Shown: positions 1 to 5,228 of the stretch, piece by piece
Numbering within the stretch: the stretch's first letter is position 1
Layout: the number at the start of each line of letters is the position of its first letter
From: Rhizobacter sp.
GTDB lineage: Bacteria; Pseudomonadota; Gammaproteobacteria; Burkholderiales; Burkholderiaceae_C
NCBI GenBank assembly: GCA_025359585.1
Contig: JANYFX010000451.1
Span: 1 to 5,228, forward strand
Length of the DNA: 5,228 nt
Direction of reading: 5' to 3'
Notes under the pieces: generated by a model
What the model was told of the DNA's origin: nothing
The model's database searches: none
What the model saw: only the letters and a program-made list of their open reading frames with translations
Translations under genes and position numbers: made by a program

Positions 1-919
1 TGAGTGCGGTCTGGTTGAACGCGCCCTTCTCCATGAAGTCTTTCCACTCCGGCAAGGCGCGCACCTTCTTCAGCAGGTCGAGGTAATACGCGACCTGATC
101 CGGCGTCACGCCCGGCGCCATGAAGATGCCACGCAGCATCACGTAGTCGACCGGCAGGCCGGCCGAAGCGCAGGTCGGCACGTCTTGCCACGACTGCGTG
201 GGCGTGAGCTTGGCGGGGTAAGGCATCTTCGCCTTGTCCATCACGCACAGCGCGCGCAGCTTGCCGGCACGCCAGTGGCCTTCGGCCTCGATCGGGTTGT
301 TCACGGTCGAGTCGATGTGTTTGCCGACGAGCTGCACCGCCACCTCGCCGCCGCCCTTGTAGGGCACGTAGGTCATCTTCTTGTTCACGGCTTTTTCGAG
401 CAGCACCGTGATGATCTGGTCTTCCTGCTTGGAGCCGGTGCCGCCCATCTTGAAGGTCTTGTCGGGCTGCGCCTTGATCGCGTCGAGGTAGGCCTTGGTG
501 GTCTTGTATGGCGACTCTTCGTTGACCCAGAGCACGAACTGGTCGAGCGCCATCATCGTCACCGGCGTCATGTCGCGCCAGTTGAACGGCACACCCGTGG
601 CGAGTGGCGTGGTGAACAGGTTCGACAGCGTGATGACGAGCTTGTGCGGGTTGCCCTTGTCGCCCTTCACGTCGAGAAAGCCCTCGGCGCCCGCGCCACC
701 GCCCTTGTTGACGACGATGATGGGCTGGGCCATCAGCTTGTTCTTGGCGACCACACCTTGAATGAAACGCGCCATCTGGTCGGCGCCGCCGCCGGTGCCC
801 GCCGGCACCACGAATTCGACCGGTTTGGTCGGCTCCCAGGCCATGGCGGCCGGGCTGAAAACAGCGGCCAGCGTTGCCGCGGCGGCGAGGGCGTGAAGTC
901 GCATCTTGTTCAAGGTCAT
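1..919 (-). CDS. Tripartite tricarboxylate transporter substrate-binding protein (TctC/Bug family), 3' end cut by window
   Basis: Periplasmic receptor that would bind a small organic anion, often a carboxylate, and hand it to a TctAB-type permease. The frame stays open from the ATG at 919 to the left edge, giving 306 residues; the family usually runs about 320-330, so only a short C-terminal tail is missing. Residues 1-27 look like a Sec signal peptide: Lys5 and Arg7, an Ala/Leu-rich core, then AMA before Trp28. The mature start (KPVEFVVPAGTGGGAD, residues 32-47) matches the Bug-family first strand and ligand loop. YVPYKGGGE (residues 184-192) and MAPGVTPDQV near the C-terminus are also typical. 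Cys225 and Cys250 could form a disulfide after export. Start 919 is preferred over Met6 because an AGGA lies six bases upstream. No permease gene is visible, and the ligand cannot be read from sequence. The family call is firm. Confidence 0.93.
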   Translation of the reverse strand, partial: MTLNKMRLHALAAAATLAAVFSPAAMAWEPTKPVEFVVPAGTGGGADQMARFIQGVVAKNKLMAQPIIVVNKGGGAGAEGFLDVKGDKGNPHKLVITLSNLFTTPLATGVPFNWRDMTPVTMMALDQFVLWVNEESPYKTTKAYLDAIKAQPDKTFKMGGTGSKQEDQIITVLLEKAVNKKMTYVPYKGGGEVAVQLVGKHIDSTVNNPIEAEGHWRAGKLRALCVMDKAKMPYPAKLTPTQSWQDVPTCASAGLPVDYVMLRGIFMAPGVTPDQVAYYLDLLKKVRALPEWKDFMEKGAFNQTAL

Positions 920-925
920 GGAGTT

Positions 926-929
926 TCCT
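926..929 (-). promoter_or_regulatory. Ribosome binding site of the Bug-family receptor
   Basis: AGGA on the minus strand, six bases before the ATG at 919. It supports that start over the in-frame Met at 904, which would have this motif about 21 bases away. Confidence 0.6.
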
Positions 930-977
930 GTGGGTCTTGAGCGTGTTGCGCCGGGGCCAGCCCGGGGCACGGATGGA

Positions 978-999
978 GCGCGCAGTTTACACAGCGCGC
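978..999. repeat. Inverted repeat with GCGCGC arms, possible operator upstream of the receptor gene
   Basis: Two GCGCGC arms (978-983 and 994-999) flank a 10-base, AT-richer centre, about 60-80 bases upstream of the receptor start. A nearby partial dyad, TGTC...GACA at 1001-1015, encloses CGTGCACG. The position suits a regulator site or an mRNA leader hairpin. However, GCGCGC is self-complementary and common in GC-rich DNA, so this may be chance. Confidence 0.2.
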
Positions 1000-1062
1000 A
1001 TGTCCGTGCACGACAGCCAAACCGGTTCGGCAACCCCTATTGACGGCCACCCGGGCCGCCAC

Positions 1063-1845
1063 TCACCACTGCGGCGTGCGCTTGTCGATGAAGGCTTGCA
1101 CCCCTTCCAGTGCCGACGCTTCCATCATGTTGCAGGCCATCGTGTTGCCGGCGTCTTCATAAGCTTGTTCGATGCCGGTCTCGAGCTGCCGGTAGAACAG
1201 TGCCTTGCCCATGGCCACCGCCACGCGCGGCTTGGCGACGATGCTGGCCACCAGCGCTTCGACGGCGGCGTCGAGCTCGGCAGGCGCCGCCACGCGGTTG
1301 ACCAACCCTTTGTCGAGCGCCTGCTCGGCGCTGATGAATTCACCCGTGACCAGCATCTCGAACGCCGCCTTGCGCCCGAGGTTGCGCGACAGCGCCACGC
1401 TCGGCGTGGAACAGAACAGGCCGAGGTTCACGCCGCTGACCGCGAACCTCGCGCTGCTGGCGGCCACCGCCAGATCGCACATCGCAACGAGCTGGCAGCC
1501 GGCCGCGGTGGCGATGCCTTGCACCTTGGCAAGCACCGGCACCGGCAGGCGCTGGATGCTCAGCATCACCTGCGCGCACTGATCGAACAGCGCCTGGTAG
1601 TACACCAGCGACGGCTCGGCGCGCATCTCTTTCAAATCGTGGCCGGCGCAGAAAGCCTTGCCCGACGCAGTGAGCACGACGACCCGTGCCGTCGCATCGT
1701 GCTGCAGCCGATCGAGCTCGGCCTGCAAGGCGGCCAGCAAGGCCTGCGACAACGAATTGAAAGCCTGCGGCCGGTTGAGCGTGAGCGTGACCACGCCGCG
1801 CGCATCGCACGAGCTCAGGACCAGCGGTTCGGTGGATTCGGTCAT
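1063..1845 (-). CDS. Enoyl-CoA hydratase/isomerase-family protein, lacking both classical catalytic glutamates (ECHDC3-like)
   Basis: A 260-residue protein of the crotonase fold, full length for the family. Landmarks are TLNRPQAFNSLS (residues 22-33), the CoA/oxyanion-hole loop KAFCAGHDLKEM (63-74), the active-site helix region GIATAAGCQLVAMCD (110-124), and the helix LVTGEFISAEQALDKGLVNRV (165-185). Aligned by eye with mitochondrial enoyl-CoA hydratase, Glu144 corresponds to Gln118 and Glu164 to Gly138. Both acid-base residues for water addition are therefore absent. The pattern resembles the ECHDC3 branch, whose chemistry is poorly known. Classical hydratase activity is unlikely; CoA thioester binding is likely. 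The ATG at 1845 follows GGGAA at five bases, and the gene starts 15 bp after the acyl-CoA ligase stop, so the two are surely co-transcribed. Fold assignment is firm; the reaction is unknown. Confidence 0.93.
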   Translation of the reverse strand: MTESTEPLVLSSCDARGVVTLTLNRPQAFNSLSQALLAALQAELDRLQHDATARVVVLTASGKAFCAGHDLKEMRAEPSLVYYQALFDQCAQVMLSIQRLPVPVLAKVQGIATAAGCQLVAMCDLAVAASSARFAVSGVNLGLFCSTPSVALSRNLGRKAAFEMLVTGEFISAEQALDKGLVNRVAAPAELDAAVEALVASIVAKPRVAVAMGKALFYRQLETGIEQAYEDAGNTMACNMMEASALEGVQAFIDKRTPQW

Positions 1846-1860
1846 GGGCTTTCCCGTGGG

Positions 1861-3513
1861 TTATTTCGATGTGATCACGCGCGCTCTTTCGCGCAGCGTG
1901 AATTTCTGGATCTTGCCGGTCGATGTTTTCGGGATCTCTTCGAAGCGCACTTCGCGCGGCACCTTGTAGCCGGCCAGCAAACTCTTGCAGTGCGCCACGA
2001 GTTCGGCGGCAGTCACGTTCGCGTCTGCGCGCAACTCGACGAACGCGACCGGTGTTTCGCCCCACTTGTCGTCGGGCCGCGCGACCACGGCGCAAGACAA
2101 CACGGCCGGGTGGCGGTAGAGCGCGTCTTCGACTTCGAGCGACGAGATGTTCTCGCCGCCGGAGATGATGATGTCCTTGCTGCGGTCCTTGATCTTGACG
2201 TAGCGGTCGGCTTCCATCACCGCCAGGTCACCGGTGTGGAACCAGCCGCCTTCGAAAGCCTGGGCGGTGGCGACCGAGTTCTTCAGGTAACCCTTCATCA
2301 CGATGTTGCCGCGGAACATGATTTCGCCCATGGTTTCGCCATCGGCGGGTGTTTCGATCATGTCCGCTGCGCCCATCACCGTCATGCCTTCCTGCAGCGC
2401 ATAACGCACGCCCTGGCGGCCGTTCAGGCGGGTCTGCTCCGAGAGGGTCTCGTCGGCCCAGCTGTCGCGCTTCACGGCCACAGCAGCCGGGCCGTAGACC
2501 TCGGTCAGACCGTAGACGTGGGTGATGTCGAAGCCGAGCTTCGCCATGCCTTCGATCATGGAGGCCGGTGGTGCGGCGCCCGCCACCATGCCGCGCACCT
2601 TCTGCGTGATCCCGGCGCGCATGTCGGCAGGTGCTGCGATCAGCAGGTTGTGCACGATCGGCGCGGCGCAATAGTGGTCGATGCCGTGCTCGCGCATCGC
2701 CGCCAGGATGTGCGGCGCGTCGACGCGACGCAGGCAGACGTTCGTGCCACCGAGCATCGCCACGGTCCACGGAAAGCACCAGCCGTTGCAGTGGAACATC
2801 GGCAGCGTCCACAGGTAGGTCGGGAAGTGCGGCATGGTCCAGGTGGCCGCGTTGCTCACCGCATTCAGGTACGCGCCGCGGTGGTGCGTGACCACGCCTT
2901 TCGGGTCGCCGGTCGTGCCCGAGGTGTACGACACGGCGATCGCGTCCCACTCGTCCTGCGCGCCTTCGAGCCGCGCCAGCGGCATGTGTTCGGCGAGCAG
3001 CGCCTCGTATTCGAACCTGCCCAGCAACTCGCCGGCGCCAGCGTATTCGCTGTCGTTCACGTCGATCACCGTGAGGCTGCGCCCGTGTTCGTCCTTCAGC
3101 AGCCGCAAGGCCGCCGCGATGGTCGGTGCGAACTCGCGGTCGGTGATCAGCACTTTCGCTTCGCAGTGGTTCATCTGCCAGGCCAGCAGCGAAGCGTCGA
3201 GCCGCGTGTTGAGCGTATTCAATACTGCGTTCAGCGCCGGCACCGCGTAGTGCGCTTCCACCATCTCGGGTGTGTTCGGCAGCATCACGCTGACCGTGTC
3301 GCCGCGCCCGATGCCCAACGAGCGCAAAGCCGCCGCGAGCCGCGCCGAACGCTCGCGCACCTGCGCCCAGCTGTAGCGGCGCGCGCCGTGCACCACGGCC
3401 GGCAGGTCACCGAAAACCTCGGCGCTGCGCTCGACAAAACTCACCGGCGACAAGGCCACGAAGTTGGCGGAGTTCTTGTCGAGCCCACGCTCGTAGATGT
3501 TGTCGCTGTTCAT
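1861..3513 (-). CDS. AMP-forming acyl-CoA ligase (acyl-activating enzyme, ANL superfamily)
   Basis: A 550-residue cytoplasmic enzyme that joins a carboxylic acid to CoA through an acyl-adenylate, using ATP. All core motifs are present: the phosphate loop YTSGTTGDPKG (residues 197-206 region), YGLTE (334-338), HTGD (426-429), the hinge segment KDRSKDIIISGGENIS (442-457), and PKTSTGKIQK (528-537) with catalytic Lys534. The segment MFHCNGWCFPWT (239-250) resembles plant AAE1-type and bacterial AlkK-type ligases for short- or medium-chain or aromatic acids. Substrate cannot be fixed from sequence. The frame is open further upstream to 3993, but that extension is antisense-like noise inside metY. 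Homology begins at the ATG at 3513, which has AGGAG six bases before it. That ATG overlaps the metY stop (ATGA), a sign of translational coupling. It lies 15 bp before the hydratase-fold gene. Confidence 0.95.
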   Translation of the reverse strand: MNSDNIYERGLDKNSANFVALSPVSFVERSAEVFGDLPAVVHGARRYSWAQVRERSARLAAALRSLGIGRGDTVSVMLPNTPEMVEAHYAVPALNAVLNTLNTRLDASLLAWQMNHCEAKVLITDREFAPTIAAALRLLKDEHGRSLTVIDVNDSEYAGAGELLGRFEYEALLAEHMPLARLEGAQDEWDAIAVSYTSGTTGDPKGVVTHHRGAYLNAVSNAATWTMPHFPTYLWTLPMFHCNGWCFPWTVAMLGGTNVCLRRVDAPHILAAMREHGIDHYCAAPIVHNLLIAAPADMRAGITQKVRGMVAGAAPPASMIEGMAKLGFDITHVYGLTEVYGPAAVAVKRDSWADETLSEQTRLNGRQGVRYALQEGMTVMGAADMIETPADGETMGEIMFRGNIVMKGYLKNSVATAQAFEGGWFHTGDLAVMEADRYVKIKDRSKDIIISGGENISSLEVEDALYRHPAVLSCAVVARPDDKWGETPVAFVELRADANVTAAELVAHCKSLLAGYKVPREVRFEEIPKTSTGKIQKFTLRERARVITSK

Positions 3514-4832
3514 GCCGTGCTCCTGTGCAGCGCCTGGTCGATGTCCCAGAGAATGTCGTCGATGTGCTCCACGCCAACCGACAGCCGCACCATGTCGGGC
3601 CGCACGCCGGCGGCGAGCTGCTGCGCCGCGTCGAGCTGGCGGTGCGTGGTAGAGGCCGGGTGGATGATCAGCGTGCGGGTGTCGCCGATGTTGGCGAGGT
3701 GGCTCATGAACTGCGCCGCTTCGATGAACTTCACACCGGCCGCGAGTGCGCCCGCCGGGTCGTTCGACGCCGACTTCAGGCCGAAGGCGAGCAAGCCCGA
3801 CGCACCCGGCGCACCGTCGACCGAGCGCAGCTGTTTCTGCGCAAGCGCGTACTGCGGGTGGTCGCGCAGACCGGGGTAGTTGACCCAACTGACGGCCGGG
3901 TGGGTGAGCAGAAAGTCGGCCACCTTGCGCGCATTGGCGCAATGCCGTTCCATGCGCAAGGGCAGCGTTTCGACGCCTTGCAGAATCTGCCACGCGCTCA
4001 TCGGCGAGAGCGCGGCGCCATAGACCCGCAGCGTTTCCATGCGCGCGCGCATCGTGAAGCCGAAGTCGCCGAAGGTCTCGAAGAACTTCACGCCGTGGTA
4101 GCCGGGCGATGGCTCGGTCATGCCGGGGAACTTGCCGTTGTCCCAGGGGAACTTGCCGCTTTCCACCATCACGCCGCCGAGCGTGGTGCCGTGGCCGGCG
4201 AGGTACTTGGTGGCCGAGTGCACGACGATGTCGGCACCGAAGCGGATCGGGTTGCAGAGAAACGGCGACGGCACGGTGTTGTCGACGATCAAGGGCACGC
4301 CGTGCGCGTGCGCCACGTCGGCCACGGCCTGGATGTCGAGCAGCTGCAGGCTCGGGTTGCCGAGGCTCTCGGCGAACACGGCGCGGGTGTTCGGCTGAAT
4401 GGCAGCCGCGAAGGCTTCGGGCGAGGCCATGTCGACGAAGGTCGTCGTGATGCCGAGCTTCCTGAGGTTCACCGCCAGCATGCTGACCGAGCCGCCGTAC
4501 AACGCACCGGCCGCGACGACGTGGTCGCCTTGCTGCAGCAAGGTCATCAAGGCCATCGCTTCCGACGCCATGCCGCTGGCCGATGCCAGGCCGGCGCGGC
4601 CGCCTTCGAGCGCCGCCACGCGTTCTTCGAGCGCTGCGACGGTCGGGTTCGACAAGCGTGAATACACGTTGCCGAAAGTCTGCAGGTTGAACAGGCTGGC
4701 CGCGTGGTCGGCGCTGTCGAACACGAAGCTCGTGGTCTGGTAGATCGGCAAGGCGCGCGCGCCGGTGGCGGCGTCGGGCACCTGGCCGGCGTGGATCGCG
4801 AGCGTTTCGGGCTGGAAGCTGCGGTCGGCCAT
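3510..4832 (-). CDS. metY: O-acetylhomoserine sulfhydrylase (O-acetylhomoserine aminocarboxypropyltransferase), PLP enzyme
   Basis: A 440-residue cytoplasmic enzyme that swaps the acetyl group of O-acetylhomoserine for sulfide, giving homocysteine in the direct-sulfhydrylation route to methionine. Some family members accept methanethiol and make methionine directly. It belongs to the Cys/Met-metabolism PLP family. Visible features are Tyr57 and Arg59 (YSR, cofactor phosphate from the neighbouring subunit), the ASGMASEA loop (85-92), LYGG with the ring-stacking Tyr112, Asp184 in VDNT, and the Schiff-base Lys209 in SATKYLAGHGTTLGG. The insertion around VESGKFPWDNGKFP (223-236) and the HPASTTHRQL segment (391-400) mark the longer MetY type rather than MetB, MetC or the roughly 400-residue MetZ. 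The ATG at 4832 lies 3 bp after the CoA-binding gene's stop and has no clear Shine-Dalgarno, so coupled translation is likely. Its 3' end overlaps the ligase start. No SAM riboswitch lies near it in the window. Confidence 0.93.
   Translation of the reverse strand: MADRSFQPETLAIHAGQVPDAATGARALPIYQTTSFVFDSADHAASLFNLQTFGNVYSRLSNPTVAALEERVAALEGGRAGLASASGMASEAMALMTLLQQGDHVVAAGALYGGSVSMLAVNLRKLGITTTFVDMASPEAFAAAIQPNTRAVFAESLGNPSLQLLDIQAVADVAHAHGVPLIVDNTVPSPFLCNPIRFGADIVVHSATKYLAGHGTTLGGVMVESGKFPWDNGKFPGMTEPSPGYHGVKFFETFGDFGFTMRARMETLRVYGAALSPMSAWQILQGVETLPLRMERHCANARKVADFLLTHPAVSWVNYPGLRDHPQYALAQKQLRSVDGAPGASGLLAFGLKSASNDPAGALAAGVKFIEAAQFMSHLANIGDTRTLIIHPASTTHRQLDAAQQLAAGVRPDMVRLSVGVEHIDDILWDIDQALHRSTA
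3520..3524 (-). promoter_or_regulatory. Ribosome binding site fixing the acyl-CoA ligase start, within the 3' end of metY
   Basis: AGGAG on the minus strand, six bases before the ATG at 3513 and inside the last codons of the sulfhydrylase gene. With the TGA/ATG overlap at 3510-3513 it supports the 550-residue product over the 710-residue open frame. It also suggests that ribosomes finishing metY restart on the ligase. Confidence 0.8.
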
Positions 4833-4835
4833 GGT

Positions 4836-5228
4836 TCAGACCGATCGCTTGGCCGAGATCACGCCGGTGTTGACGCCGGCCCAGTGCAAGCCGCCGAACA
4901 GGCGGGCGTGTTCGATCTTTACGCAGCGGTCAAGCACCGAGTCGAGCCCGGCTTTTTGCGCCAGCGTATCGGCATCGAGGTTCTTCACGCCGATCTGCTG
5001 CCAAAGACAGCGTGCGCCCCTCTCCACCGCCTGCTGCGCGATCGGCAGCACGTCTTCGCTACGGCGAAACACGTCGACCATGTCGATGGGGAATGGAATG
5101 TCGGCCACGCTCGGGTAGCAGCGCTCGCCCAGCACCTCGGTGTAGCGCGGGTTCACCGGCACGATCCGGTAGCCGTGCTGCTGCATGTACTTCGCCGCGA
5201 AATAACTCGGCCGGTGCCACTCGGCCGA
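4836..5228 (-). CDS. CoA-binding domain protein (CoA_binding_2, YccU-like), 5' end cut by window
   Basis: 130 residues are visible and the frame remains open to the right edge; the family is about 140-150 long, so roughly 15-20 N-terminal residues are missing, including the usual nucleotide-binding glycine loop. What is seen is a Rossmann-type single-domain CoA-binding protein. Counting from the edge: RPSYFAAKYMQQHGYRIVPVNP (6-27), IDMVDVFRRSED (48-59), LWQQIGVKN (75-83), and DRCVKIEHARL (100-110). An internal Met at 5186 is not the start, because conserved family sequence (HRPSYFAAKY) lies upstream of it. Relatives bind CoA but have no assigned reaction. The gene sits 3 bp before metY, and I recall this pairing from other betaproteobacteria, which suggests a shared role. 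The domain call is firm; the function is unknown. Confidence 0.9.
   Translation of the reverse strand, partial: SAEWHRPSYFAAKYMQQHGYRIVPVNPRYTEVLGERCYPSVADIPFPIDMVDVFRRSEDVLPIAQQAVERGARCLWQQIGVKNLDADTLAQKAGLDSVLDRCVKIEHARLFGGLHWAGVNTGVISAKRSV

Larger units (their letters stand above)
920..1062. other. Intergenic spacer between the hydratase-fold gene and the receptor gene
   Basis: This is the only sizeable gap in the window (143 bp). It holds a 5-bp GC stem just after the hydratase-fold stop (1044-1048 with 1054-1058, 5-base loop), without a following T tract on the minus strand. It also holds an inverted repeat GCGCGC at 978-983 and 994-999 around a 10-base AT-richer centre, and another GC stem at 951-955 with 961-965. 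TTGGCT (1015-1020) and TGTAAA (986-991) on the minus strand resemble promoter boxes, but the 23-base spacing is too long for a normal sigma-70 promoter. The spacer could carry a terminator, a promoter for the receptor, or both. The sequence does not decide. Confidence 0.4.

Noticed and set aside
185..940. Plus-strand open frame of 251 codons
   Set aside because: It is antisense to the receptor gene, whose minus-strand frame has a signal peptide and clear family motifs. The plus frame has neither.
1044..1058. Rho-independent terminator after the hydratase-fold gene
   Set aside because: The stem is only 5 bp and no T tract follows on the minus strand, so it is noted in the spacer entry but not called.
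1340..2095. Minus-strand open frame of 251 codons spanning the ligase/hydratase junction
   Set aside because: It overlaps two well-supported genes in a different frame and its Arg/Ala-rich translation has no domain.
874..3879. Plus-strand open frame of 1001 codons
   Set aside because: It lies antisense to the hydratase-fold and ligase genes, is rich in His, Arg, Ala and Gly, and has no recognisable domain. It is explained by strong G/C third-position bias on the opposite strand.
3514..3993. N-terminal extension of the ligase frame to 710 residues
   Set aside because: The extra 160 residues overlap metY in another frame, look like random Arg/Ala-rich sequence, and the family homology, AGGAG and ATG all point to 3513.
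3525..4661. Plus-strand open frame of 378 codons
   Set aside because: It is a complement shadow of metY with Arg/His/Ala-rich, non-protein-like composition and no motif.
3510..4832. Methionine gamma-lyase, cystathionine gamma-synthase or O-succinylhomoserine sulfhydrylase instead of MetY
   Set aside because: The 440-residue length and the VESGKFPWDNGKFP insertion are typical of O-acetylhomoserine sulfhydrylase; the alternatives are shorter, about 380-400 residues, and lack this insertion.

Overview
The window is GC-rich and tightly packed. Every supported gene lies on the minus strand, so it is read from right to left. Codon use strongly favours G or C at third positions. The protein types (an orphan-style tripartite tricarboxylate receptor, an O-acetylhomoserine sulfhydrylase next to a CoA-binding protein, acyl-CoA metabolism genes) suggest a betaproteobacterium of the order Burkholderiales, perhaps Comamonadaceae-like. 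That placement is inferred from gene content and style, not from a marker gene.

Layout in transcription order: (1) a CoA-binding domain protein (4836-5228) whose N-terminus is cut by the right edge; (2) metY-type O-acetylhomoserine sulfhydrylase (3510-4832), 3 bp after it; (3) an AMP-forming acyl-CoA ligase (1861-3513), whose ATG overlaps the metY stop in an ATGA; (4) an enoyl-CoA hydratase/isomerase-fold protein (1063-1845), 15 bp further on; (5) a 143-bp spacer (920-1062); (6) a secreted solute-binding receptor of the TctC/Bug family (1-919), whose last residues run off the left edge. The first four genes are almost certainly one operon with translational coupling. The receptor could be its last gene or a separate unit.

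How they may work together: the ligase would activate a carboxylic acid to its CoA thioester, and the hydratase-fold protein would act on an acyl-CoA. The receptor would capture an organic anion in the periplasm. MetY makes homocysteine from O-acetylhomoserine and sulfide, or methionine if methanethiol is used. Joining a sulfur-assimilation enzyme to an acyl-CoA module in one coupled operon is the most interesting feature here. The hydratase-fold protein also lacks both glutamates expected for water addition, so its reaction is open. No mobile elements, RNA genes, CRISPR arrays or riboswitches were seen. The operon promoter lies outside the window to the right.
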